Shown: positions 33,533 through 46,118, counted from the first letter of the stretch. The stretch: DNA of 64,000 nt from Arthonia radiata (GCA_002989075.1 PSQN01000017.1:682001-746000); one strand, 5' to 3'. The notes: generated by a model from the sequence alone, not told the origin. A program made the numbers and translations.

Positions 33533-34011
33533 TTGAAGGAGAAAAGTAAAGGAGCGTTTCTGTGGAGGGTTTCATCAGCGGATCTCGCGTACAGTGCATT
33601 GAAGATGAACAGTAACGATATGAGGGCTCCGCGTTGTGGCAGTTTGGAACGATGTCATGACTTGTATATCTGTTTACTATACCCATAAATGTACCATTTC
33701 TCAATACCACTTCTTCTAGTGATGTCTAGTAATTGCAACCTTTCCGTAGTGAGCAATCGTCAGACGAAAGCCTTCGCTGGTCTCGTAGATCTTCAGGAGA
33801 AGGGTTAGGGTGCACAGGGCTGAATCGCCGCCCCGGACATCGAAGCTCAGGATGACCTGTTACATACAACGCTTATGCTGAACGAACACCAAACGTATTA
33901 AGATCTCTCGCTGCAGCCTTCTCAGGTTACATCAGTACCGCACCAGTTGCTTAAGTCAACGTCTGATACGACAAGCCATACAGCGGCCCGCAGGGGCAAC
34001 CGTCACTCACG
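33533..34011. promoter_or_regulatory. intergenic region, V-ATPase promoter
   Basis: This 0.5 kb lies between two genes on the + strand. The left half is AT-richer and would suit a 3' end; the right half should hold the V-ATPase subunit a promoter. No specific motif is claimed. Confidence 0.4.
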
Positions 34012-36897
34012 ATGGCGGCTCAAAGAGAGAGTCTGTTCCGCTCGTCGGATATGACCCTCACCCAGCTGTACATCTCAAATGAAATCGGTCGAGAAGTCGT
34101 CAGTGCTTTGGGCGAGCTGGGTCTCATGGACTTTCGAGATGTACGTGGAGTCCGATAACCCGACCGAGCAGCGCAACACAGCAGCCTGGACATCCGGAGT
34201 CCCAGATACACGCTCGGGATGCCAATCAACATTTTGTACTCCGCTGATGCATCCTTGATAGCTCAACTCTGAGACCTCCGCATTTCAGAGGACATTCACG
34301 CAAGAGATCAGACGGCTCGATAATGTCGAGCGACAATTACGTACGCCGCTTCGATGCACATTCGTAGGACTTGGATTGACACGAAAGCAGGATACTTCCA
34401 CGGCCAGATGGAGAAGTCTTCGATATCCATGCGCTCGATATATGACTTCTCAAACACGCTTGGTGCCACCTCCGCCTCCGAAATCGATGAGCTAGCAGAC
34501 CGGGGCGAAGGCCTCGAACAGCGGATATCGTCGCTCAATGAGAGCTACGAGACATTGAAGAAGCGCGAGGTCGAGCTCACAGAATGGCGATGGGTGTTGA
34601 GAGAAGCAGGTGGCTTCTTTGATAGGGTGAGATTGTATGCGTAAGACGATTGCGAGACGAGATGCTGATATATCATACAGGCACGCGGTCAGACCGATGA
34701 GATCCGACAGTCCATGGAGAACGAAGACGATGACGCGCCACTCCTGCAAGACGTCGAGCAAAACGGACCGAACGGCAACGCATATGGCGGCGAGCGTGCC
34801 TTTTCAGTCATGAACATTGGCTTCGTCGCTGGTGTCATCCCACGAGAGCGGATTGCCTCATTCGAACGCATCTTGTGGCGAACACTGCGTGGCAATCTGT
34901 ACATGAACCAGTCTGAGATTCCCGAGCCAATTGTCAACCCCGAGAACAACGAAGAGACGCGCAAGAACGTTTTTGTCATCTTCGCACACGGCAAAGAGAT
35001 CATCTCGAAGATCCGCAAGATTTCTGAGTCGCTTGGTGCGGATCTATACAGCGTGGACGAAAATAGCGAAATCAGACGGGATCAAGTCAACGAGGTCAAC
35101 ACGCGGCTGAGCGATCTCAGAAGCGTGCTCGAGAACACAAAGCGAACGCTTGATGCGGAACTCACACAAATTGGTCGGAGTCTGGCGGCGTGGATGATTG
35201 TCGTGAAGAAAGAGAAGGCAGTATACTCGACTCTCAACCGCTGCTCGTACGATCAAGCAAGAAAGACACTGATTGCAGAGGCGTGGTGTCCGACGAACTC
35301 ACTAGGCCTCATCAAGTCAACCCTTCAAGATGTCAACGACCATGCAGGTCTCTCTATCCCTACTATTGTCAATCAGATCAAGACCAACAAGACACCACCC
35401 ACATATAACAAGACCAACAAGTTCACGCTGGGCTTTCAAACTATCATCGACGCTTATGGCACAGCCAAATATCAAGAAGTCAATCCCGGTCTCTACACAA
35501 TCGTCACATTCCCCTTCCTCTTCGCCGTCATGTTCGGCGACCTCGGCCACGGCGCTATCATGTTCATGGCCGCTCTAGCCATGATTTATTACGAGAAGCC
35601 GCTCTCGCGAGGCAAGCTGGATGAGCTTTTCTCAATGGCCTTCTTTGGCCGCTATATCATGCTCATGATGGGTCTCTTTTCAATGTACACTGGTCTCATC
35701 TACTGCGACGCCTTCTCTAAGGACATGGCCCTGTTCCCCAGCATGTGGCAATGGCCAGAAGGCTTCCAAGCCGACAAAGAAGTCACCGCCGAGCGCAAGG
35801 AAGGCTACGTCTACCCCTTTGGTATGGACTGGATGTGGCACGATACCGACAACGACCTCCTCTTCGCCAACTCGTACAAGATGAAACTCTCCATCATAAT
35901 GGGTTGGGCGCACATGACGTACTCGCTCATCTTCTCCCTCGTCAACGCGCTACACTTCGAGAGCCCGATCGATATCTACGGTAACTTCTTGCCCGGTATG
36001 ATCTTCTTCCAATCTATCTTCGGATACCTGGTGTTCACCATCTTCTACAAATGGTCCATCGACTGGCCCGCGGCCGAGCAGCAGCCGCCGTCATTACTGA
36101 ACATGCTCATCTACATGTTCCTATCACCAGGCACGATCCAAGAGCAGCTCTACAGCGGCCAGGGCTTCATTCAGGTTGTCCTAGTCCTCATCGCCGTCGT
36201 CTGCGTGCCTATCATGCTCTTCCTCAAGCCGCTGTACCTCCGCCACGAAGCCAACAGAGCGCGCGCGAAGGGCTACCGCGCAGTCGGTGAAACGAGCCGC
36301 GTTACCGCTCTCGACGACGACGATGACGACTCACCTGTTGCAGGCCGCCGCTCAGCAGAAATGAACGGCATGGGCCGCGAGTCCTTCCAGAGCGACGGCG
36401 ACGCCGGCGCCATGATCACGCAAGACATCGGCGCGCACAGCGAGCATGAAGAGTTCGAGTTCAGCGAAGTCATGATCCACCAAGTCATCCACACGATCGG
36501 TAAGCACCTCTCCCCCTTCAAGCTATGCAGTCACTAACCCGACCCCACAGAATTCTGCCTCAACTGCGTCTCCCACACCGCCTCCTATCTGCGCCTCTGG
36601 GCGCTCTCCCTCGCGCACCAACAGCTCTCTATCGTCCTCTGGAAGATGACGCTCGGCATCGCCTTCAAGCAGTCCGGCGCGACTGGCATTATCATGATCT
36701 TCGGGCTCTTCTACCTGTGGTTCATCCTGACCATTGCGATTCTGGTGGTCATGGAGGGGACGAGCGCGATGTTGCATAGTTTACGCCTGCACTGGGTGGA
36801 GGCGATGAGCAAGCATTTCATTGGGGACGGCGTGCCGTTTGTGCCGTTTAGCTTTGCGGCGATTCTGGAGGAGGAGGCGGGCGAGTTGATGGGTTAG
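34012..36897 (+). CDS. vph1: V-type proton ATPase subunit a (V0 sector, Vph1-like)
   Basis: Five exons (34012-34140, 34262-34340, 34391-34626, 34681-36499, 36551-36897) give 869 aa; yeast Vph1 is 840. The N-terminal cytosolic half contains [34 protein letters not shown] and the coiled regions of the peripheral stalk. The membrane half begins near [16 protein letters not shown] and has about eight helices. The last splice creates [20 protein letters not shown], which places the essential proton-path arginine at residue 769 (R735 in yeast Vph1). The subunit couples V1 rotation to proton movement into the vacuole or Golgi/endosomes and is the isoform-determining subunit. Small exon 2 (79 nt) is needed to restore the LNxxxxAFQRTF motif. 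No defect is seen. Confidence 0.95.
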
Positions 36898-37448
36898 AGC
36901 GTGTATAGTAGATGGGGGGGGTGGGGAATGAAGGCATTTGTACGCTGAAGCGCTGGCGTGGTTGTTTTGAGCGTTCCTTTGAGTGGAGGGTGGGAGGTGT
37001 GCGTGCTGTTCAAGGCGCTATGCTGGACGAAGACAGGCGGTGATTGAGAGCATACGCGCCTTCTGTCCTGTCATACGTTATGCTCTGTTCTAGTACCAAG
37101 TCACTCGCGCTGTCAGCAACAGTGGCGTCTCACCTGAGGACAGCCGGTCCGTAATGCTGTGCGCATCGCTCACTGCGGACGCCTCAGACGACACCAGCGG
37201 AGCACCCACGCCTCTGGTCTTATTTTCTGCCATGCCTGGCGCAAGATGCAAGACGCTGGCGTTGCCCAGAAAAGTATGATTGGAGCTAGATGTGGGCAGT
37301 CGTGTATGCTGTGCCCACTACGCTGCAGCAGAAAATGGGTGTATGATGCTGCATGGCAAATAGCTGCTTTCACTCTATCCCCAACGCCACTGCCAACCTA
37401 CGCGCTGTACAAGATCACAACAAACTCAATCAACACAGCCCTCCTCAA
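36898..37448. other. intergenic region between convergent genes
   Basis: This 0.55 kb separates the 3' ends of the V-ATPase gene (+) and the complex I gene (-). A short poly-G run near 36.91-36.93 kb follows the V-ATPase stop. No gene or structured RNA is recognised. Confidence 0.5.
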
Positions 37449-39057
37449 CTACTGCCCCGGCGCAATCAAACCACCCCTCTTACCCGTGCCCGGCTCCCAC
37501 CCCCCCGCCAGCGCCTCCATCCCCCCATGCCGTCCCTTATAATCCGCCATCTTCGCCTCCACCTCATGCCGGAAATGCCGTATCAACCCCTGCAACGGCC
37601 ACGCAAACGCCTCCCCCAGCGCGCATATCGTATGCCCCTCCACCTGCTTCGTCAGCTCCTGCAGCATGTCAATCTCGCGCATCCGCCCCTCGCCCCGCTC
37701 AAACCGCTGCATGATCTGCTCCGTCCACTTCGAGCCCTCACGGCACGGCGTGCACTGCCCGCAGCTCTCGTGCTTGTAGAACGTCGCGAGGCGCGAGATC
37801 GCCTTCACGACGTCGGTGCTCTTGTCCATTACGATGACCGCGGCGGTGCCGAGGCCGGATTGTGCGTCCTTGAGCGCGTCGAAATCCATGAGCTGCTCGT
37901 CGCAGATGTGCTTGGGTAATATTGGGGTGGAGGAGCCGCCCGGGATGACGGCTTTGAGGTTGTCCCACCCGCCGCGGACGCCGCCGCAATGGCGGTCGAT
38001 GAGCTCCCGTAACGGAATGGACATCTCCTCCTCGACGGTGCAGGGGTTGTTGACGTGGCCGGAGATGCAGAAGAGCTTGGTGCCGGCGTTGCGCTCGCGC
38101 CCGAAGCCGCTGAACCAGCTTGCGCCTCTTCTGCAGATCGTGGGCGCCACCGCGACGGTCTCGACGTTGGCGACGGTGGACGGGCACCCGAAGACGCCGA
38201 CGGCAGCGGGGAACGGCGGCTTGAGGCGAGGCTTGCCTGGCTTGCCTTCCAGGGATTCAATCAGGGAGGTCTCCTCCCCGCAGACGTACGCGCCCATGCC
38301 GCGGTGCAGTATGACGTCGAAGTCAAAACCGGAGCCGCATGCGTTTTTACCGATCAGGCCGGCTTGATACGCTTCCTGAATCGCGCGGTTGAGCACGGTG
38401 GCCTCGTGGTAGAACTCGCCGCGGATGTAGATGTACGCGGCGGTGCAGTTCATAGCGCGGCCGGCGACGAGACAGCCCTCGACGAGCTTGTGCGGGTCTT
38501 TGCGCATGATCTCGCGGTCTTTGCAGGTGCCGGGCTCGCCTTCGTCAGCGTTGACGACGAGGTAGCGGGGCTTGGTGTCTTGGTCCTGGGGTCGCTGTTA
38601 GCCGCGTGGTATGTCAGATGGGAAAGAGGGATGTGTGACGACGTACCCAGCCCTTGGGGTTCATGAAGCTCCATTTCATGCCTGCGGGGAAGCCGGCACC
38701 TCCTCGGCCGCGAAGACCGGACGCTTTGATCTCGGAGATGATCCATTCGTGGCCTTTGAGCAGGATGTCCTTCGTCCGGTGCCAGTCGCCGTATTTCTGT
38801 GCGCTGGCTAGGTCTGTGCCGTGGTGGCCGTAGAGGTTTTGGAAGATGCGGTCTTCGTCTTTGAGGCCACCGTGTACCCTTTTTGGTGTGCCATCTTGGA
38901 CTGTGGCGAACGAACGTGCTTGTGAAGGAGCCCGTGAGGGTGTTGAATGTGTGTGGCGGCTTGCAGCTGTCGTGGCGGAAGAGAGCGCATGTCGGGTCGA
39001 TGGTGCGAGAGAGGAGGCGGATTGCTGGAGAGGCCGCGATAGCATTTTGGTGCTCAT
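37449..39057 (-). CDS. nuo51: NADH:ubiquinone oxidoreductase 51 kDa subunit (complex I, NDUFV1)
   Basis: Two exons (39057-38647 and 38585-37449, intron 61 bp) give 515 aa; Neurospora NUO-51 is 493. About 45 N-terminal residues form a basic S/T/A/R mitochondrial presequence. FMN- and NADH-binding motifs follow: [34 protein letters not shown] and [17 protein letters not shown]. The N3 [4Fe-4S] cluster ligands are visible as [12 protein letters not shown] (Cys 412, 415, 418) and Cys 458 in HTICALGEA. The protein oxidises NADH and passes electrons into the peripheral arm of complex I at the matrix side. Third-position GC content is high in the second exon. The gene appears intact. Confidence 0.95.
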
Positions 39058-40371
39058 GGCTACGATATTGTAGGATTGATTGGGAAGTGTAGGGGTAGAA
39101 AGGTGAGGACAAAGTGTGAAAGGCGTTCAATGATCGGATTGAAGGGCAAAGTCTAGTGCATCACCAACTCGACAGTGATTGGCTCGCTGGGAGCGGCAAA
39201 GCTCCGAGATCTACCTAGGGTTGCCAGCCCTGGAGGTGTCGCCTGAGATCGCACGGATGAGACCGGAGCAGGGTCGGACCTCACTTCATGTTCCTAGGTC
39301 ACCTTTCATGCTTTGCCAGTACGGCGACGGCATCGAGAAATGAATTGGCTGATTGGTTGCAAGAAGCGATCTAGCTGGTTGACATATTGATGAAGAAAAC
39401 CAATACTCCAGACGTTCAAGACCTGGAGTTGAAAAGTGCGCCGTTCGAATACGCGAAAACGTCACGATAGCAAAACACTTTACATACAGGGTGCAAAGGT
39501 GTCACTCAGCATGATCATGTCTCAGATGTCGTACTCGTTTTCAATCAATCGCAAAGCATCTGTCGAAGCCTATGTCAAAATCATCCAGACCAAGACAATC
39601 AGGTGAGACTGACATGGCAAACTGACTCGGCGGGAGCTTGCCCACAGGCTTCAAGCTCGTAGCACGAGGACATCAATGGCTCGAAGACCCGACAAACAGC
39701 GAGTCGAGTAGCGTCAGCACTTATGTGATGCTCTTATGATCAACATCATTCGGACTTGTTGACGAGCACCATCCGTTGTCGTAGCCTTCGTAAAAAACTC
39801 CTTTAAGCAGGGTCCAAGAAGGCAATCAGTCTCTTCAAGTCTTCTTTGTTGTCTTCTCTTATGTACAAACATGGGAAACCCCTCATCTCTTGAAAGGTCT
39901 GCCGCAATAGCATACCTATGGGGTATGCGTATGGAACAAGATCAAGTGATGGCGGTTGTCATCGCAACGTAGAGCACTGCACTGAGCTCGAACAACCTAT
40001 CCTTCGGCTTGCATGCCGCACCTTGGGTCAAAGGTTGTCCCCTGGTGCTTCCATCCGTAGCTTGACGACGCGTCTAAAAGTGAGGGCTCCATGTCCCCCC
40101 ACCTTCAGACGCGTTTGCAAATGTAATGCACGCGTTCTCATCTCCGCCGCGTATCTCACGCGGTCGTGTTTGATGAGGTGCCCTCCCCCACTTGCCCTCA
40201 ACAAAACGCGTCGCTCTCATTTGCTCTCTCCAGAAACTCTGTCACATGCTGAAGCTCTTCATCAGCCCCTGAGTGTAGAGCTCCTACTTCCACGCTCTTC
40301 CGTGCGAACTCCTGCCTCAACCTTCCTCTCTCTTTCTGCACGCACCGACTGTGAAGTTCATCACCGTCATC
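39058..40371. promoter_or_regulatory. divergent promoter region
   Basis: This 1.3 kb separates the complex I gene (-) and the next gene (+). CT-rich sequence at 40.14-40.35 kb just before the + strand ATG is typical of a transcribed fungal leader. Only short frames are present, with no motif recognised. Confidence 0.45.
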
Positions 40372-43300
40372 ATGCCAGGACATCGTAGAACCTTTTCCAA
40401 GGGCTCCGTCAGCAAAGGCTCTATCCGTTCCCTACGCTCGCTAAACTGCTTCAGCTCTTCGCCCAAGCGTGGCAGCGAGCAAACCGAAAATGAACAGAAT
40501 AACGTGAGTCACATTACCTCTTCTACGATCCTCTCTTCATCTCTATGTCTAGCCCAAAGCCTGTGGCTACCCGCAGAGCTTTTTGGGATGGCACTCGTCA
40601 GGTTAGCAATCAGCTGACACTTTCTCCTCAGGAGTCAAACATTGCTGCCCCAAGGCCCGCTCAGCAGAGCAACAGCAACACACGCTCTAATCAGCCACAG
40701 CAAGTAGCAAGCGCCGCTGTGCCAAAATCAGCGGCTGGTCATCTGGTAGATTCAGCTGAAGTCGATGCCTATTCAACCCAAGAAGCAGTTGCAAGGAACT
40801 CGACAGCGTCGACTGCTTACCAGCCGTCTTTGCACGCGTTGACCAAACATGACCTGACGAGGTCACCGAGCTCTGAAGGAGCGTACTTACGGACGTACGG
40901 CATTGCCGTGCGCGACTTTGAGCTTCACTCGCCGTCAACGCGTAGGGCAGGTAAGGCACGAGCAACTGCTCAGGAACCTCCACCTGCAGCTCGCTCAGAG
41001 TTCGAAGAGACTCTTCTAGAGACAGGTGAGTCTACAGCCCCCACACTGTTTCTTCTTTTATTTCTTGGCGGCCCTTCAGTCATTGAAATGGAGGCGCTGT
41101 CTGAACCCGCCCATTCTGAAAGCAAAGTACACTCGCTTGTGTGCTCTTTCAGAGTGCATTGTGCTGACGCGCAGCGCTCTAGGATTGCCACGCCCAGAAT
41201 CTGGTATCTTGCCCACTATTATGTCGACTCCCACCAAGCTCTATGGCAGCCGCAAAGACCAGCGCAAATCGCTACCAATCTCCTCCGCCTTTAGCGAGCT
41301 CGGTCTACAGCGACGAAAAAGCTCTTCTGGAATCCCAGACATAGCTTACGAGAGCCCATCGAGCTCACAATATGAGCAAACTCCTACAAGCTCCCCTACT
41401 TCGACAACGGGATTTCGCTCTTTGACCCGAAATAAGACTCGTATTGAAGATGTTACCTCAAGACTGCGAGTCTATCCTGGTAATGGCTCCGAGGGCCCGC
41501 CCTATCGTTCCTTTAAGAATGATCAGTGGCTCATTTCCCCTGACGGTGACACTTACGTTCACCTGAGTGAGGATGTGATCCCCACATTCAAGCTGGATTC
41601 CGCGATCCTCAAGAGCGCCGGTTTCGATATCATCACCATGCTTGTTGATGGTTCCCGATCAACTCCTAAGCCGCACCTGGACACAGACGTACTTCGTCAA
41701 CCGCGACCAGGGTCGCTTCCGTTGCATCAGCGCATTTCACCAATCAAGTGGCCCGAGATTGTGCACCACAACAGTGTTCAAGATGTTGCTGCTGGACTCA
41801 CAACGTCCACGGACCCCATCTATCGCATCTACACACCTGCGATCATGGTGGAGGCCTCTTCAGAAGAGAAGAGCGACTTGACCTTCCGAAACATCATTGC
41901 CCTTGCATATGGCGCTCCACAGGTTGGCGACAGGTCATCCGACATCTACACTGTTCTCAGAGATCTCGCTCATGTCGTCAAGCATCTTGTCAACTTCAAC
42001 GAGGGCTTGACCGAGGAGGAGAAAGAGGAGGAAGCCAAGTGGATCATCACTGAATATGTTCGCAAGATGGGATACATGGACATCACTGGCTCTGTCAAGC
42101 ATGCTCTTAACATGCTTGCATTCTGTGAGCTTCCCAACATCCAGTGGACTGCAGGCTACCGTGAGGCCTTCACCCACGTCGTTGGCCTGTTTCGACAGTC
42201 CGACTGGACCGACCTCAGTCAAGGTGGCGGCTACCACTATGGCCGCATCAGCCAAGCAACCATCGAGCGCATGTACACCGCTTGGTCATCTCTCGGGCAG
42301 ACCATCTCTCACACCCAGCAATACCTCCAAGCCTTCAAGTTCCCAGAACTCGTCGATCACCTCCCCCCAGAATACCAAGGCGTCAAGACGGCCTTCGAAG
42401 ACTTCCGCCGCATCGTCTTCGAGCACTACCAGTCCATCTACCTCTCCTGGCCGCCCGAGAACAACGGCCGCCACTGGCTGACCTGGCACATCGTCCAAGC
42501 CCTCCACGAAGACATGACCCTCCTATACGACTACTTCCTCGACAAGAAGACCCACTGGACCGACCTCAAAGAGCGCTACGGCTTCGTCAAGTCCTGGCCC
42601 CGCCTCTCCTTCCGCATGTCCTCCAACACCGGGCCCGCCACCGACACGGTTCTCGCCCACCGCACCATGGTCTCCGCCTTCACCCGCTTCGACGGCCACC
42701 GCGGCGACGTCACTATGCCACTGCCCTGCCCCAAGCTCCCCTCCCGCAGCATGGAGTACCCGCAGGACTCCGGGTTCGACACAACGCTCAGCCGCGCCAA
42801 TAAGAAGAAACCTGCTCGCGACCCTGATTTGGATCCCAAGATGGCGGCGTCGATCGCATTTGCTATGGAAACGAACGCCATCGCCGGCTTAGAGAACGCT
42901 GAACGTAAGTTTCCCGACTTCCCTATTTCCTCCCTATCATTTCCCTATCATTTCCCTAAATTCACAGCGTCCACGATGTTTCGATAATTGCCTGGAACCC
43001 TACTAATTCGCTCCGCGCCAGTGCCGCCGCTCCTACTCAAGCTCCAGCGCCTAGAAGCCACCGCCGCTCTCCCAGCGCCGCTCACCATGGAAGCGCTGCA
43101 GGACGCTCGCCTCGGCCGCTGGCTCCTGATTTACGGTGTAATGCAGGTCCTCAACACGTTGTCCGTGTCCGCGTCCGCCAGCGGGCCGGGCTACGAGACG
43201 GCCGCCCTCCGCGCCCGCGAGCGCGACTACTTCCTATGGGGCGCGATCCGCGCGAATCCGCCCTGGGCCGCGGAGGGCGGCGACCTGGCACGGGAGACGA

Positions 43301-43717
43301 TGGACTACGGTGGCTGCCGGGAGGCGAGCCACGCGTGGAGGGTGTTTTACGGACTCTTTGAAGAGTCCGAGATGGTATGACTTTTACGCCGTCCCTTTTC
43401 CTGGTTTTCACACCCCAACCCCAGTACCCTGAATACTGACCCCGCTAACCGCCATGATATAGCAGAGCCACACCGCACCGTCCGCGTCTACGCCTCCTCG
43501 TGTGTCGCTCTCTTCGGGCCGCGCGCCCTCGCAGCAAGTCCCGCCGGTGCGCGGGCACAAGGCCACCGCGAGCGCCGCGACCTGGGAGACGGTGGAGGAG
43601 GGGGAGGAGGGCGGCTCGGGGGGGAGCACGCCGCTCCTCGAGCGGTACAGTGGGGAGGAGGAGCGGGCGGAGGCTCGGTTCCTGCGGCGCGCGGGGTCGG
43701 CGCGGTTGATTGGGTAA
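40372..43717 (+). CDS. large uncharacterised fungal protein (possibly DUF8004 family)
   Basis: My five-exon model (40372-40503, 40560-41025, 41153-42904, 43022-43374, 43463-43717) gives 985 aa and keeps frame throughout. Introns are 56, 127, 117 and 88 bp, and intron 3 has a TACTAAT branch-like site. Residues 1-290 are disordered and S/T/Q-rich. A well-ordered region from about 303 to 780 begins LRVYPGNGSEGPPYRSF and includes alpha-helical segments such as GYMDITGSVKHALNMLAFC and YLSWPPENNGRHWLTWHIVQAL. The C-terminal exon is acidic and G/E-rich. The ordered region resembles an ascomycete-wide domain of unknown function that I believe is DUF8004, though I cannot confirm it. A shorter product could start at the ATG at 41222 (MSTPTKLYG), or the 3' end could splice further at the GTAAGT overlapping the stop. 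No function is claimed. Confidence 0.7.
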
Positions 43718-44126
43718 GTTCGTTTGTGTTTTCGTGATTCGTGTGACCTTCGTTCGTGTGATGCTGGACTGGAGCTGGGCGGTGGGTGTGTGGGGGTGGT
43801 GGGGTGGAGGGGGGAGGAGGGTGTAAGGGCTGGGGGAGGGGTGGGGGAGGTAGAATGAATGCAAGTTGCTGCTTTGTGGCGTTCCTCTGATTCAGCAAAC
43901 CCTATTTGTGTTTTTGGTTAGTGAACTGTGGGTAATCTGCTGGCGCTATCGTGAATGTGATATGCTGCAAGTGCTCGTTTCAATGTGGAAATGCTCTTCG
44001 AAGGCGTAATGGGCAATCAGCAAATCCCATTGATATCTCACGTTCCCAATCACAAGCAATACACCGGCATAACCATGCATTCGCTATGCTACAAATCTCA
44101 GCTCTACAATGCAAACGCTCTGTTAC
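43718..44126. other. intergenic region with G-rich tract
   Basis: This 0.4 kb lies between convergent genes. Its left part holds a strand-asymmetric G-rich tract (listed separately); the remainder is ordinary sequence. No gene is seen. Confidence 0.5.
43775..43850 (+). repeat. G-rich tract with quadruplex potential
   Basis: About 76 bp in which the + strand has at least six runs of three or more G (3, 5, 4, 6, 3 and 5 among them) separated by one to a few bases, with almost no C. Such spacing fits intramolecular G-quadruplex formation. It lies just after the stop codon of the large uncharacterised gene, so on the sense strand of that transcript. An effect on 3' end formation is only a possibility. 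Confidence 0.55.
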
Positions 44127-45909
44127 TCAAAATCGGAACTTCAGTCTCCTGTCCTTGTCCCTAGCGGTCAGATTCTCAGGCACTCTGACGCCGCCAACAA
44201 GCTGCATGATATCACCCAGATCATGACCCCCCCGCTTCTGCTGTCCACCTTCAGCCAATTGGTGTGACCGGATATTATTCGAACGCTCGCTGAGGGGCTG
44301 GCGTCGTGGATTCCGGGAAGGTTGGGTAATTATGGCTCGCTTGGGAAGGGCTGTGCTCTTGTGTCTGTGTTTCTCATCTGTGTCTGCTTGTGTTGGTTCC
44401 TCGGCGGCTTGTGGTTTCTGATGGCGTCTTGCTGTAGCTTTGTTTGGCGTGGTAGCCTTCCTCTCATGTGTACTTATTGCAGCAGGAGCAGCAGCCGCAT
44501 CCTTAGCCAGATCTTTCCCTTTTGAACCTTGCGTAGTCTTGACCCTGGGCATTTCCTCGTTGGCGCTTACTGCTTCATGCTCCTCAACTACTCGTGCTTT
44601 TCGACCCCGTTTCGGTGCAACTATTTTTGGCTGCTCGAGTAGTGCATCCTGCGCATCTTGAGATGCAGCGAACTTTTCGACCTCTTTTTCCGACCTCCGA
44701 CCGCGTTTCGCAGTATATGTTTCGCAGCTGTGATCCACGTCCTCGGCCTCCTCCAGATCTTTGGATGGACCTTGGCGCTTCCGAATTGGTTTCTCTGATC
44801 GTTCGGTCAAGTTTGAGAGCTTGGTCGGTGCACCATACTCTTCATATGGGCCTGGATCTTCCTCTTGGCGTGTGACTGGTTGAGAGCTGCCCTCCTCAAC
44901 CTTCTTTCTAGGCCTTTCGATACTCTTTCCGATATGTCTCATGGTGCTGTCAACCGCGGCCCCAAGCTGCTCCCGAGCCTTGGGTGGACGTCCGCGCCTC
45001 TTTACAAGTTTCTCCGGCTTGACTGTCTCACTGGCCGGCTTTATCTGTACGTCCTTTTCTTCGCCCTGTGCAGCTTGTACGTCTTCTACTTGTTCAAGCT
45101 GAACAGTAGGCACATCGATCTCTTTCTTGGGCCTCTTCTTGCTTTTCACAGGCCGTTCAGCAAAGCTCTGATACGTGTCCTCAAGCTTTTGTACAACCTT
45201 GTTTTCTGGCTTAACCGTCTCACTGGCCGGCGTTATCTGCACATCCTTCTCTTCACTTTGCACGGCCTGCTTCTCTTCTACTTCTTCTAGCTCAACAGCG
45301 GGCACATTGACCTCTTTCTTCGGCCTCTTCTTACTCTTCACAGCACATTCTGCGACATTCTGACCGGCTCCCTCAGGCTCTGGCACGATCTTACATGGGC
45401 GTCCGCGCCTCTTCACTGGTTTCTCTGGTGCCGCGACAGCGTTATTGTTCTTCTTGTAACCGGCGGCTCCCTCGACCCCTGGTTGCGCGGGCTGTTCTTC
45501 TCCAGATGCTTGTACCGGCTCGCTCACTCCATCTGCTTGAGGCCCTTCCTCCAGCTTCTTTTCTGCTCGGCGGCGCTTCTGCACTCGCTTCCCAACCACA
45601 GATTTGGCTTCATTTCTACCCTGTTTTTTCTCCCTCGTCTTTCTCGTCTTCTTCACAGCCGTCTCAACTTCCTCCGTTCGCCGGCGCTTAACCGGCCTTG
45701 TCTCTTCCACATCGCCTTCAACATGTACTTCTTCCGCCGGCTGTGGTGGCGGCGCGACGGCTGAGCCGAATCTGAAGCCAAATTGGACGCCCGCAAGCTC
45801 TCGTGCCCTGCAGACTGGTTAGATTGAGAATGAGGACGCGGTTGCTATGTAAACAAACCCGGCTCCGCGCTGCCGTTGCAGGCGGTGTTCTGCGCGCACA
45901 CCTGGACAT
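44127..45909 (-). CDS. AT-hook nuclear protein with internal duplication
   Basis: The main exon (45807-44127) joins a tiny first exon (45909-45902, ATG TCC AG) across a 94 bp intron, giving 562 aa that begin MSRARELAGVQFGFRF. Without that splice the long frame has no ATG near its start. The protein is strongly basic/acidic, with two canonical AT-hooks (KRRGRPCK at 135-142, KRRGRPPK at 272-279). GRK/GRR-type variants occur further on, with many bipartite NLS-like clusters. AT-hooks bind the minor groove of A/T-rich DNA, so a chromatin role is likely. Residues about 159-207 and 223-271 are near-copies (SKKRPKKE..VP..LE.VE...Q...EEKDVQI.PASETVKPE), an internal tandem duplication. The end is RDKDRRLKFRF. 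The family is unknown. A transposon nest begins about 210 bp upstream of the ATG. Confidence 0.7.
45003..45341 (-). repeat. internal duplication in the AT-hook gene
   Basis: Two coding copies at about 45195-45341 and 45003-45149 (minus strand) are similar at both protein and DNA level, for example the shared stretch encoding EEKDVQI and PASETVKPE. The flanking AT-hook coding sequences (KPVKRRGRPCK and KLVKRRGRPPK) are also alike. The original unit was therefore probably one AT-hook plus about 65 codons, duplicated in tandem. Confidence 0.7.
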
Positions 45910-46118
45910 AGGTCAGTTGTTGGGTTCTTGGTGTGGACTTGAGAGTATGAAGTACCGCTGAGCATCCTTCAGCTAGACTTTGCAAAGTGATTGGGCCCGT
46001 TATGTGTGGTCAAAAGTTCTGCGATCTCGAAGAGAGGTAAACAAGGCTGGAGATTGCGGAGATAAGCAATCCGATATGAAAGTTGAGATGGAAGCTGCGA
46101 CCGAGGCTTACCGTGCTT

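Noticed and set aside
39420-39480. tRNA-like B-box word GTTCGAATAC
   Set aside because: There is no matching A-box or acceptor stem at the right distance, so no tRNA can be supported.
42282-42803. 173-codon Pro/Arg-rich frame
   Set aside because: It is an alternate phase of the large uncharacterised gene, created by C-rich codons.
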